Origin: Pieris napi
Lineage: Eukaryota > Arthropoda > Insecta > Lepidoptera > Pieridae
NCBI RefSeq assembly: GCF_905475465.1
Contig: NC_062250.1
Location: 6,966,501 to 7,030,500, forward strand
Reading direction: 5' to 3'
DNA: 64,000 nt
Numbering within the stretch: position 1 is the stretch's first letter; each line of letters starts with the position of its first letter. The notes under the pieces were generated by a model, which saw nothing but the letters and a program-made list of their open reading frames with translations, ran no database searches and was not told the DNA's origin. Both the position numbers and the translations under genes were made by a program. Of this stretch, positions 53,063 through 63,480 are shown piece by piece.

Positions 53063-53814
53063 GTTTCTTGTTTGTGTGAAATGCAAGATATTTTCAAAGT
53101 TATTAAAATATTTAATAGGATCTTTGTCTTTTATTAACAGTAACTACTCACTGTTAAATAAAAAATTGATGATTTAGAAGTATTTTATAATTTATCTCAA
53201 ATATTATTAATTTTGCTTTTAAATTTAAAACAGTAGATAATTAAGTATGTAGGAGTTTGTTAATTATGCTTCATTGTGCATACAAGCATTTATTTCGTAA
53301 TATGCTCTTTATGAAGTTCGAAACATTTGAAAGTAGTGTCGCTGGCTTTGATGTTGAATTTAATTTGAAATTCCATTTAATGTACTTCAACATCGCACAT
53401 GCTTTAAAGGTCATATATGTTAGAGATGGCCTTTTATGTACTGATAAAGGTACATTTATATAGCACTCATAGCTATGAACAGATGTCTAACACAATAGGA
53501 GTATGACGATTTGTGGCGCAAGAGAAAGAGAAGAGAGCGCTCGTGCTAAAACACCGCTGGGAGGTTCACTCTCTTATTAATTGATCATCGGTCTACTTGT
53601 TAATATAAAAAATCGTAAATAAATTATGTATGAAAGATAGTCTGCAGTGTTTTAAAACAGCTATTTTCCTTTTGGTATTTATTTATCGTATTATGATGTA
53701 TAATAAAATAAATAAAATAAAAATCATATTGCTTGCATAAACAAAGCAAACTTAATCCTATTATAATTTTTTAAGAAAATAAATTACATTCATTTTTTAC
53801 AATTTTTTATCGGT
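53063..53814 (+). other. No recognised feature
   Basis: AT-rich; the open frame near 53257-53463 has no recognised homology or codon character. Confidence 0.35.
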
Positions 53815-54340
53815 ACTAAGTAATATCTAGTATTTTCAAATTACTTTGCAAGAATCCTCCGCAGGTGAACTTCCCTCCAAGGATCTCAGGCCGCTTGTTT
53901 CCCAGTATATTTTTTTTATTATCGACTCTAGGATGGCAATTAACAGCATAGGCGATGTCGGGTCGCCTTGTCTCATACATCTTTTGATGGGAAAGCTTGG
54001 GCACAAGTTTGACTTTGCCCGTGTTGTTACGGTATATACTTTTTATGAATTTTATATACTCCTTCGCTACTCTTTGCTCTATTAGTACATGTGAAACGGT
54101 ATCTTATGCGTTTTTGTAGTCGATGTAGGCGATATAAAGAGCTCGCTGTCTTTCTTGGTATTTTTCAATCAGAAGTTCAAGAGTGTGAATGTGGTCTACA
54201 GTTGAGAAACTCTTCCTTAATCCCGCCTGCTCCACTGGTTGTTCTGCTTCTTCTATGGTCTATGGCGTTTCGTACAAATCTGCACTATATAGTGTTTTAT
54301 GGAAGTCTCTTGGTATTCCTATGACATCATTGCGATTGCT
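53815..54340 (-). pseudogene. Decayed RTE-like reverse transcriptase fragment
   Basis: The minus strand encodes KYQERQRALYIAYIDYKNA, a stop, then DTVSHVLIEQRVAKEYIKFI. In a shifted frame it continues FPIKRCMRQGDPTSPMLLIA, then ILESIIKKIYWETSGLRSLE. AYIDYKNA and CMRQGDPTSPMLL correspond to the catalytic palm blocks of RTE-clade reverse transcriptases. At least one stop and one frameshift make it non-functional; the FADD block is absent. Confidence 0.7.
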
Positions 54341-54581
54341 TAGGATGTATATAGATATAAAAAAAAACATATATGTTGAGTAAGAATTACAATACATATG
54401 TATTATCTTTCTATTTGAATATTACGTGGATCTACGTGAGAATATGTAATAATATTAAGTAAACAGAATGATATAACGAAATCACTTCTTTCAAGTATTG
54501 CGTCAGTGCAGACAGTAATTCATCGCACGCGCACTTGATTAATGCAAGCGTAATATTAACGCCTGCTTTACAAAGAGAATT

Positions 54582-54672
54582 GTTGACTTAGGCGTGCGGT
54601 TCTCAACCCTAAGGTCGGGTGTTCGAATCGCGGGTGTGCCCGGATTTTTATTTCTATGTGCGTAAATTATCT
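54582..54672 (+). mobile_element. tRNA-derived SINE head (truncated)
   Basis: TTGACTTAGGCGTGCGGTTC, then GGTCGGGTGTTCGAATCGCG (B box GTTCGAATC) and TTTATTTCTATGTGCG. The first part of the A box is lost. Confidence 0.5.
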
Positions 54673-54849
54673 CTTACGGTAAGGTATGGCGCCTTATCAA
54701 TATCAATTGTCCATATGGCGTACATCAGCCAGGTATCGGCGACACAATGATTGCTTCCAATTTGTAGTCACAGAAGCCTGAATATAAAATATCATTAAAT
54801 AGGGACAGATATTTGTCAGCACTATTGGAGCGTATGTTATCTCTATATA

Positions 54850-55208
54850 TATATAAAATTCTCGTGTCACAATGTTCGTTCCCATACTCCTCCGAAACGG
54901 CTTAACCGATTCTTATCAAATTTTTTATAAGTAGTTTAGTAAGTCTGAGTATCGGCTACTATCTATCCTTCAACTCTCTAAGTGATAAGGGGTGTCCACC
55001 CCAAAAAAAAAATTTATTATTTAGATTTTTTTTTGTTTTTATTTATTTATGGTACAGCACACAAAAATACATACAGCCCCTAATTTTCACCCCTCTACGA
55101 TCAACTCCTATTTTTTATTTTTGTAGATAGCTATTTTCATTGAACTAAAAAAATGTTTCCTAGAAATAATATACATGGCAAAACAAACGTTTGCCGGGTC
55201 AGCTAGTA
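54850..55208. repeat. Interspersed repeat ending GGGTCAGCTAG|T
   Basis: Second copy of 8175-8445: TTCTCGTGTCACAATGTTCG, CTCCGAAACGGCTTAACCGA, CACCCCTCTACGATCAACTC, then GTTTGCCGGGTCAGCTAG followed by T. The CTAG|T end with a GC-rich sequence before it fits a Helitron 3' end, but this is not proven. Confidence 0.6.
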
Positions 55209-56320
55209 AATTATAAAAATCAAAATGTATGAACATAGAATGATTTCCTTAGGGACTGTATGTCAGTAATCTGCTCATTAATTCGTGAATAAATTGTGTT
55301 ATATAATCGATATGATTTTGTAAGTTAACCTACTAATTAATAATATCGTAAATAAAGGTGATTTGTATGCTTGTTTAAAACGCTTACTTGAATGTAAAGG
55401 CCAGACCAGACATCAGAAATATACAGTATTCAGAGATAAGAGCACCTGGGGTAAGTTATTTGATAGAAGAAATATATTTACGAGTATACAGTGAAAGCGA
55501 AAATACGCAACTTCTTTGAATCTTTAATCAAATAGAAGGGTGAAGTTTACATAAGCTAATTGTAAGCATCTAAATTAGCATATAACAGTTATGTAATACA
55601 TTATATATACGTACGTTTTATCTATTTGTTTTGTTTTTTTTATGATAAAAAAATCTACGCATAGTTTGCGATAAAAATGACCGATTATAGTCAATTATTA
55701 TGTTGTTTCATATTTGGAGATATGAAAACGTATTAATAAAATTTAGTACATTACAGGATTATTATTTGGGTCCGAAAAAATACTCGATGCAATTTCCTTT
55801 GTAAGGTTTATTTGTTTTAGTTTACTTCTAACTAACAAAAACAAAACGAATTGCAAAACTGTACTGAGGGTTTAAATACATACTTTAATTAATTTTTCAT
55901 TAATAAACTTGTATAAAACATATTTACATATCGTATATTTTAAATTATGTTAAATTTGTACGATGTATGTATGTATTAATTTAAAAATAGAATATTTATA
56001 GTATTAAAACCACTGAAGAGTTCCCTTAAAAATCAGGGGAGAGACAGGGGAGAATACGGAGGAGACACGTATTTAGACAGGATAGTTGCACTCACGAACT
56101 TAAAAACAGAGTTAACATGAAAATGGTTCTTAAAAGAAATCAATACTCACAGATGCCTCTAATCGAACTAAAAGGTCACAATACTGTACTGATGCCAATC
56201 TTAAAATCGAACCAAACAAAATACTCGTCAACTCAACATCTGCCAACACAATGTAGAACATATCACATTATATTAGCTCTCCACCGATCAATTCTTAGGA
56301 GTCTTAAAGAAAAGACCTTA
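55209..56320 (+). other. No recognised feature
   Basis: AT-rich; no gene supported. Confidence 0.35.
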
Positions 56321-56450
56321 CTTAGTACCAATTCTTATAAGCCCGGTAACGCAATTGCGAGCCCTCTGGCAATGTAACTGTATAGTGTCTATGGGCGGCA
56401 GTATCACTTAAAATCAGGCCCGTTTGCCAACTGTTACATTAAAAAAAACT
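56321..56450 (+). repeat. GGCCGGCAACGC-family repeat, diverged copy
   Basis: AAGCCCGGTAACGCAATTGC, then GAGCCCTCTGGCAATG, TCTATGGGCGGCAGTATCAC and an A-rich end. It is followed at once by a second, better copy. Confidence 0.6.
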
Positions 56451-56481
56451 TAATAATGTTTCATCAAATTTTAACGCTCTT

Positions 56482-56630
56482 TCTTCAAGAAAACAGCGTA
56501 CCAATTCTTAAAAGGCCGGCAACGCACTCGCGAGCCCTCTGGCATTGAAAGTGTCCATGGACGGCGGTATTACTTACATCAGGTGAGCCTACTGCCGGTT
56601 TGCCCCCTGTTCTATAAAAAAAAATATATT
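56482..56630 (+). repeat. GGCCGGCAACGC-family repeat, best copy
   Basis: TCTTCAAGAAAACAGCGTAC, AAGGCCGGCAACGCACTCGC, GAGCCCTCTGGCATTGAAAG, GTCCATGGACGGCGGTATTA, then GCCCCCTGTTCTATAAAAAA. The poly(A)-like end suggests spread by reverse transcription. Confidence 0.7.
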
Positions 56631-56824
56631 ATTACTTATCTTGAAATTATTTATCTTTTCTTAGTTAGTTAGTAATTCATTTAGCACGTCTTGTTCACGT
56701 TCACGTTTGTCTGTAGAACAAGACCCATTCATATTTGCCCCTTTCAATACCTGAACTATATTTGATTTGAAAAGGCACAAAAACTTTTTTGCTCCCTCCG
56801 ATAGTTACCGGACATCTACACTAA

Positions 56825-57396
56825 GGCCCTTTCTCCACTGCTCCGGTCCGACGTCGGATACCGGAATGAGTCATGAGAAAAATATCGGAAGGCCGGATTG
56901 CGCTTCTCCACTATATCCGATCCGACAATAATCGATACTTGTGTATTTATCATGCAACACGTCTTATATTAACTAAAACCCATATACTTAATTTTATTAA
57001 TAAAACGTTCTATATTCTAAATATTTTATTGCCCTGGCTAGTTTATTACTTTTTTTATATTGTCATCATATCTTGAAATATTAAAATCTACTTAATAAAT
57101 AGTTCACTAATACTATGGTATAAAAATATAAATAAATAGCAACATAATTTGGTTTGGTCCGGGTTATCCATCCAGATTCTTTCAAATTCAAGAAACTATA
57201 AATAAACCTATGAATAATAATTTATAACCTCTTGGATATACTTGGACCGATAAAACACCGCGTTCCGATCTAGCAAGTTATCGGATCGTTAAAAACCGGA
57301 TGCCGGAGTAGTGGAGAAGCACGTAAGTACTGTTGTTAGTTTCTAAATCGGATCGGCAATTAACGTTTGCCGGACCGGAGCAGTGGAGAAACGGCC
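56825..57396. mobile_element. PIF/Harbinger-like MITE, 572 bp
   Basis: The ends GGCCCTTTCTCCACTGCTCC and (reversed) GGCCGTTTCTCCACTGCTCC form an inverted repeat, flanked by TAA on both sides (56822-56824, 57397-57399). A second, internal inverted pair (GCGCTTCTCCACTATATCCG and its partner near 57300-57325) lies inside. No transposase ORF. Confidence 0.82.
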
Positions 57397-57409
57397 TAAT
57401 ACATATTAT

Positions 57410-57725
57410 AAAAATATTTATTTGTTTGTTTGCATTGAATACAACCAAAACTACAGGACTGATTTGAAAAATTCTTTCGCCATTAGAACTACGTTATCCC
57501 AGATAAACTTAAGCTATAGATTTATAAAAAGGTTATGTGTGGAATTATGAGTGTTACGCAAGGTGTGAAATAGATCAATGAAAAATCCTAAATCGTTACG
57601 GAAACTATTGATTCATAAATATACCACAAAAAAATATTATTTTTGCATTCCAACAAACTTTTAGTTTATTTACTGGGGAAGGTTATAGAACATACGACCG
57701 ACCGACGCGACCTAGCGAGTAGCTG
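57410..57725. repeat. Interspersed repeat next to the Harbinger-like MITE
   Basis: Contains TTGTTTGTTTGCATTGAATA, ACTGATTTGAAAAATTCTTT and, near the end, GCGAGTAGCTGTTATTATAC. The layout resembles RTE/Helitron-type non-autonomous repeats; class uncertain. Confidence 0.45.
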
Positions 57726-58070
57726 TTATTATACATGTATTTATATTTAAAATCTATAAATAGTACCTCTAAAAGGCTAACAAAAATGTTATGATAACTA
57801 GCAGATATAAAAGGAAAGTCATGTTGATATGTGTTCAATCTGATAAATTTAAAATATTTTCTATGTTTGGTCTTTCCAAGTTGAAAATCTTAATTGTTTC
57901 ATAATAATTTTAGGTATTTATTACAAATATAACTAATTTATATTAATAAATGATTTAGAGGAGATAGTAACTGACTGTTTACATTGGGTTTAACGTGCAT
58001 AAGTCACTTTAGATTTTTTTTTATATTCATTATGTATTTCATCAATTTGTTCAGAAAACGGCAAATACTT

Positions 58071-58250
58071 GTTTTTTTTTTAAATCTTATTGGGTCTAAG
58101 ACATGTCGGTTTCCTCACGATGTTTTCCTTCACCGATCTAGCTAATGTTAAATGCGCACATAGAAAGAAAGTCCATTGGTGCACAGCCGGGGATCGAACC
58201 TACGATCTCAGGTATGAGAGTCGCACGCTAGCCACTAGGCCAACACTGCT
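58071..58250 (-). mobile_element. tRNA-derived SINE, nearly complete, reverse strand
   Basis: On the minus strand: AGCAGTGTTGGCCTAGTGGC (A box), GTAGGTTCGATCCCCGGC (B box), ATGGACTTTCTTTCTATGTG, GAAGGAAAACATCGTGAGGA, and an A-rich tail at 58071-58082. This is the best copy of the SINE in the window. Confidence 0.8.
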
Positions 58251-58289
58251 CCGGAAAGACGAAAATAATAGTAACAATAACGTGTAATT

Positions 58290-58378
58290 CACTCCCCGCC
58301 CCGCATCGTAACGTTATACAAAAGGACCCCCCCCCCCAAATTCGTTACGTAATACTTGAAACGCTCCCTAATAGAGAC
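58290..58378. repeat. Remnant end of a GGGGCGTCCATAAATTACG-type MITE
   Basis: CCCCCCCCCCCAAATTCGTT, then ACGTAATACTTGAAACGCTC reads, reversed, as a diverged copy of the 25101-25520 terminus. No opposite arm is seen. Confidence 0.4.
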
Positions 58379-58386
58379 AGCGCTTA

Positions 58387-58820
58387 AGGCCGATTTACAT
58401 TATCTTAGTGTTTAGGAGAGTGCTTTAGGATAGTACTTTAGTTGAAACATGTAAACGCTACTTGTTTTAGTAAACGCTACGCTAAAGAACTTGCCTTTCA
58501 AGTTGTACTAAAGCACTCTCCTAAACACTAAAGGCCGATTTACATTATCTTAGTGTTTAGGAGAGTGCTTTAGGATAGTACTTTAGTTGAAACATGTAAA
58601 CGCTACGCTAAAGAACTTGCCTTTCAAGTTGTACTAAAGCACTCTCCTAAACACTAAAGGCCGATTTACATTATCTTAGAGTTTAGGAGAGTGCTTTAGG
58701 ATAGTACTTTAGTTGAAACATGTAAACGCTACTTGCTTTAGTAAACGCTACGCTAAAGAACTTGCCTTTCAAGTTGTACTAAAGCACTCTCCTAAACACT
58801 AAGATAATGTAAATCGGCCA
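58387..58820. mobile_element. Foldback MITE expanded to three tandem units
   Basis: The outer ends GGCCGATTTACATTATCTTA are inverted and TTA lies on both sides (58384-58386, 58821-58823), suggesting PIF/Harbinger. Inside, units starting at 58388, 58533 and 58659 are head to tail. Each is itself an inverted repeat (GTGTTTAGGAGAGTGCTTTA ... TAAAGCACTCTCCTAAACAC). Unit 2 lacks about 19 bp. No ORF. Confidence 0.82.
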
Positions 58821-59466
58821 TTAGCATGACAAAAGCGCGCTAAGTTCTGCTTCTTACCCTTAGCGCCTCGCGAATATGAATCATTCTGATGCCGTAGTCT
58901 GATTATTAGTATTTTGTTCTGGTATCGGTCTCACGTCGTCTATAATAACGAATTAATTTTGATAAAAATATATTGAGTCACCCTCGACTCACTGATAAAA
59001 ATCATAATTACCTCGTAGCGACTGTTGCTACCATAGTGTCAATACATTTACAGGAAAATTATAACAAAAATTTTAATCTGTAATTATAATCTATTATCTT
59101 GTTTGCCATTTTTATCATAATAAGGGCAATGTATTTTGATGAATTTAGAGATAGAACCATAAAGAATATCATAAGGTTGTTAGCCGTTATTATGTATGTA
59201 TAAACGGTTTAACTTGAAATTCATAATAATGTATTTTGATATGTAATGTTCGAAGTGTTTCTTCGAATAAATATAACGCGTACAGATTTTTTTTTATAAA
59301 ATGGTGAACCATTGCTTTTAGTTTTAATATTAGATGTAGTATATATTTTAAGATATATAAATTCACGCTGTCATTTAAAAAAGGACCTTAAGGTGATCGC
59401 ATAAGGTTTTCTATTTGATTGACTCACCTATTAATTTTTTTATAACAGCGCTTTTTAAGGCACTTT
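58821..59466 (+). other. No recognised feature
   Basis: AT-rich; nothing supported. Confidence 0.35.
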
Positions 59467-59628
59467 GTCGGCTGCCAGTAGAGGTATTTTCAAACCGATA
59501 CGAGTTAAGGACCTTCAAGAAACGAGTGTACCATTCCCTGAAAGGTCGGCAACACACCCACTACACCCCGGCAATGCAGGTGTCCATGAGCGGCGGTTAT
59601 CCTGTCCTATAAATAAAAATATATATAA
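59467..59628 (+). repeat. GGCCGGCAACGC-family repeat copy, longer 5' part
   Basis: CTGCCAGTAGAGGTATTTTC, AAACCGATACGAGTTAAGGA, CCTTCAAGAAACGAGTGTAC, then AAAGGTCGGCAACACACCCA and GTCCATGAGCGGCGG. It shows the upstream part that is reversed at 45320-45372. Confidence 0.6.
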
Positions 59629-60156
59629 ATTTTATAATTATCGTCAACTCGATATATCTAGTATTTGCAAGGCGACTGTCATATGTTGCAACGTGATTAA
59701 TTGTTTACCGTATTTCGTAACGTGCACGGCGCACGCGCACCGATTACCTTTACCGTTTCGTAATAATTCCTTTCGCCGGTCCGCATTGATTGTTATGTCA
59801 TAATGTTTACAAGTACAGATATAGGTTATCAAGGTAACGCGACTTAGTATAGCGATTTAGAAATACAGCCTATTACTTTACCATATTACTATTTACTAGA
59901 CAAAAACCTTATTTTTTCGTGTTAGTGCTGTCGACTTAATATAGAGAGACAGGTCAGAATTTACTTTTGAAAAAGGAAACAATGGCATCGTTTGATTAAT
60001 TAATTAGACATTCTGTTGACCAATGACAATTAAACGACGCATATCATCGTTTTTTGATAAACGTTTACTATTGTGAGAATGTAAAACAAAAGACAACTCC
60101 GTTTTCAAGACCAGAACTCCTTGTACTAATATGAAGGCTAAAAAAAATATGAAGTT

Positions 60157-61317
60157 TTGTTTAATTTTTGTAACCACAGGGTTGGTAGTGTGTTTTGCAG
60201 AGAAAATGCAATTCATGGTGGCTCATTAATCCTAATAAGTAAAAAACTTAAATGCAAAGAAAGAAAGGATATTATCAGCCTCTCTGTAGAACTAACTATT
60301 GAAATCTCCTGTGTGGAACTGGAGCAATTCATTGTTGTATGTCTATATTGTCCTCCATCAGCTGTCTATAATAATGTTGAAAATGTATTAGAGGAGATAT
60401 TGTGTAAATTAGTAAAGTGTAATAAAGGGCTAATTGTGTGTGGGGACTTTAATGTCAATTTACTTTGTCATTCTAATTCAAGTGTACGCATACTTAGTCT
60501 TTTTCGTTCATACAATTTAATAAATCAATTTCATTCACCCACAAGAATAACAGCTAGCACCGCAACTTGTATAGATAACATATATAGTGACATAGCCCCT
60601 TTGAATGTTTGTATTTTCAATAGATTTAAATCTGATCACACTGGTCAATGGTTTGAATTCCAATTAAGGAAACAAAAAACATGTAAAAAGAAGAAAATTG
60701 TGATAACTCCTATTACAAATGACCGTTTGGACAGATTTAGAGAAGCATTGGTCTATAGAATGCCATTTCTGTGTGGCAACTCATCCCCTAATAATTTATA
60801 CAATACTTTTTTTGGATCATTTATTGAAGAATTCAAGAAAGTATTTACTCAGAAGACTTTATTGGTCTCTGAGAAAACAAGTTTCTGTGACTGGGCAAAT
60901 GAGGAGTTACACAGGAAAAGGTTAAAATTATATGAAATCTATGACAAAATGCAATATAACACTAGTGTGGAATTTAGGGAATATGTTAGGTTGTATTCAA
61001 ATAATTTCAAAAAAGATTGCAAAACTGCAAAGTCTCAATATTTAAGTTCAAAAATAAAAAATAGCATGGATAAAGTAAAAGCTACCTGGAAAATAATAAA
61101 TGAAGAATCAGGTAAAACGTCTGACAAACGAACTGATTATATGTTAAAAGTTAAAGGGAAGTTAATAAAATCTGACCCAGAGGTAGCTTCTCCTTTTGAA
61201 GAGTTCTTTACAAATGTACCACTAAATACGACCAAGTCCCTAGATTCTTCACCTGCTGCTGCGATCTCATTGCTAGAAAAATGTGTACCTGAATGTAATA
61301 TTAAATTTCAGTTTTAA
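60157..61317 (+). pseudogene. LINE ORF2, endonuclease part (N-terminus lost, ends at a stop)
   Basis: This is the C-terminal two-thirds of an EEP endonuclease: LILISKKLKC, LYCPPSAVYNNVENVL, the catalytic-region GDFNVNLLC, TATCIDNIYSDIA and the SDHTGQW block, followed by the linker to the reverse transcriptase (FCDWANEELHRKRLKLYEIY). The first catalytic Asn/Glu blocks are absent. The frame ends FQF-TAA and continues open in the same frame into 61390-62859, so the stop is probably a point mutation. Confidence 0.8.
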
Positions 61318-63065
61318 CATATAACTTGTAATGATATCGTTAAAACTTTTAAGCTTATTAATTTAAAAAAAAGTAAAGATATATGGGGTATGTCAACAGT
61401 CATTTTAAATTCCGTTATTAATGTAATAAGCTCTGAATTGTCTATAATTTTTAACAGCTGTATCGATTGTGGAGTTTTTCCGGACGAAATGAAATTAAGT
61501 AAGATTACACCGTTGTTCAAGGCAGGTAGTGAGTCTGATCCGTCAAACTTCAGACCTGTTTCCGTGCTCCCTGCGTTGAGCAAAGTTTTTGAAAAGATAA
61601 TGCTAGACCAGCTTTCTTTACATTTTAATAAAAATAAACTCTTACATAATAAACAGTATGGTTTCACTAAGGGTCGCTCCACAATCGATGCCGGTGTGAA
61701 GTTGATTTCGGACATATTTAACGCCTGGGAAGAATCATATGATGGAGTCGGCGTCTTTTGTGACCTGTCAAAGGCCTTTGACTGTGTTCATCCTGATATA
61801 CTCGTTGGAAAGCTTCAACACTATGGCGTTGATGGCAAAGCTTCCAGCCTGATGAATTCATATTTAAAGGGAAGGATCCAAAGAGTTCATGTCAATGGAG
61901 TCACCTCTCCGGGTTCGCAGGTATCAATGGGCGTCCCCCAAGGATCGATTCTCGGGCCTTTCTTATTTCTGATTTACATAAATGACCTCCCATTCTTTGT
62001 CAACGAAGTTCATGACATGGTATTGTTTGCTGATGACACTTCACTTCTATTTAAAGTGAATAGGAATAACGTATTATTGGACGATGTAAACAATTCTATC
62101 TCTCGTATAGTTAACTGGTTTAATGTAAATAACTTATTGCTTAATGAGAATAAAACAAAATGTATTAGATTTACAACTACTAGCGTAAAGCGAGATATTG
62201 GTAACCTGAAAATTAAGGACAGTGAACTAAACTTTGTTGACAAAACTGTTTTTCTAGGCATAACAATAGATAGTAAACTCCAATGGGGCCCACACATAGA
62301 GACTCTTTCGAATAGGCTGAGCTCTGCAGCATATGCAGTAAAGAAAATCCGACAGTTTACTGATGAGGACACGGCTAAAATTGTGTATCATAGCTACTTT
62401 CATAGCGTTATGTCGTACGGCATTTTATTGTGGGGTGCTGCTGCAGAGGTTCAATCCATATTTGTGCTGCAGAAGCGGGCTGTTCGGGGAATTTGTTGTG
62501 TTTCTCCGAGGGAGTCGGTACGGAATAAGTTTAAGGAATTAAATATTATGACACTATCTGGTCAATATATTCTTGAAGCCTTGTTGTATGTCCAAAAAAA
62601 TATAAACGATTTTAAAACAAATGGTGACTTTCACCAGTATAATACGCGAAATAGAACTAATTTGAGTGTACGACCAACCAGGCTCCAAAAGATAAACCAC
62701 TCCTTATATGGAAATTGTATTCGTTTTTACAACAAACTCCCAAGCGCAATTAGAGAATTATCACTAAATAAATTCAAAGTCCTCGTTAAACGAAAATTAA
62801 TCAACAAAGCTTTTTATAAATTTGAGGACTACTTAAATGATCCTAATCCTTGGGATTGAATTGCTCCAGTTCAAACAATTTGTATGACAATACTTGGCGA
62901 TTAAAAAGAGTGGCGGAAAGTTTCTTGCCAGTTCTTCTTACCCGCTCTACGCCCTTGACTTGCGAACTGGTAGTAAATGTAAATTTATGATTAATTTAAC
63001 TTGACTATTCAAAAGTGTACTTGGTTACCTACTTGAATAAAGATATTTTGAGTTTGAGTTTAATT
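60170..63065 (+). mobile_element. 5'-truncated CR1/Jockey-group LINE with one stop in ORF2
   Basis: A single ORF2-derived frame runs from about 60175 to 62859, broken by one TAA at 61315-61317 without a change of frame. The endonuclease N-terminus is missing and there is no ORF1. The 3'UTR (62860-63065) contains the GGCGATTAAAAAGAGTGGCG block and ends AATAAAGATATTTTGAG with a (GAGTTT)2 tail. Dead because of truncation, but young by appearance. Confidence 0.85.
61390..62859 (+). pseudogene. LINE ORF2, reverse transcriptase part (489 codons open)
   Basis: Reverse transcriptase blocks in order: ITPLFKAGSESDPSNFRPVS, YGFTKGRSTIDAG, FCDLSKAFDCVHPDIL, SMGVPQGSILGPFLFLIYIN, the catalytic LFADDTSLLF, FLGITIDSKLQWGPHI, GILLWGAAAE, and the C-terminal FYNKLPSAIRELSLNKFK. 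The frame is open from just after the 61315 stop. It is distinct in sequence from the LINE at 32788-35751. It belongs to a truncated element, so it is treated as a pseudogene. Confidence 0.85.
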
Positions 63066-63169
63066 AAAAAAATGAATTTAAATTCTTGGGTCCTTGTAAT
63101 GATAAATTTCGCTCCAATGATGGATGTATTTTGGAAATCCCTTCTCACCTGTCATCCTTTGTAAGCAAC

Positions 63170-63303
63170 ATTCAATATTAGGATCTCCGCCATAAAGTTT
63201 TGGAATACGCTCCCTGATCCCATACAATTAGCTACTTCTATAACGTCTTTGAAAAGTCTTCTATATAAACACCTCTTAACCATATTCTTTCCATCTGATT
63301 TTT
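63170..63303 (+). pseudogene. C-terminal remnant of another LINE ORF2
   Basis: RISAIKFWNTLPDPIQLATS, then ITSLKSLLYKHLLTIFFPSD and a stop. FWNTLPDPIQLA...FK/LKSLLYKHLL matches the usual C-terminus of CR1/Jockey-group ORF2 proteins. It is followed by its 3'UTR with the GATCGCTT hairpin repeat at 63391. Confidence 0.65.
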
Positions 63304-63390
63304 AATTGTATACGTCTATAATGTTACCTGATATTTTATTTTATTAAATTTAGTATGCACTTAACCCTTAGTATTTATTTTTCCTTACTA

Positions 63391-63480
63391 GGGTTGCCTG
63401 GAAGAGATCGCTTTTTAGCGATCAAGCCGCCCGTTACCACCTTAATTTATATCTGAATGTATGAACCAAATATGTAATGC
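63391..63480 (+). repeat. LINE 3'UTR repeat (GATCGCTT hairpin family), reference copy
   Basis: AGGGTTGCCTGGAAGAGATC, then GCTTTTTAGCGAT (short hairpin) and CAAGCCGCCCGTTACCACC. It lies about 90 bp after the LINE ORF2 C-terminus and so identifies the other copies. Confidence 0.65.

Noticed and set aside
52820..53137. 105-codon plus-strand frame
   Set aside because: Its central part translates the GGCCGGCAACGC repeat (the KGRQRTREPSG-like segment recurs wherever that repeat does), so it is repeat-derived.
56117..56377. 86-codon frame with a possible start
   Set aside because: It ends within a repeat copy and shows no family features or splice sites.
59465..59803. 112-codon frame
   Set aside because: The first half is another reading of the GGCCGGCAACGC repeat and the second half is unrelated AT-rich sequence.
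61314..61715. 133-codon minus-strand frame over the second LINE
   Set aside because: Antisense of the reverse transcriptase region.
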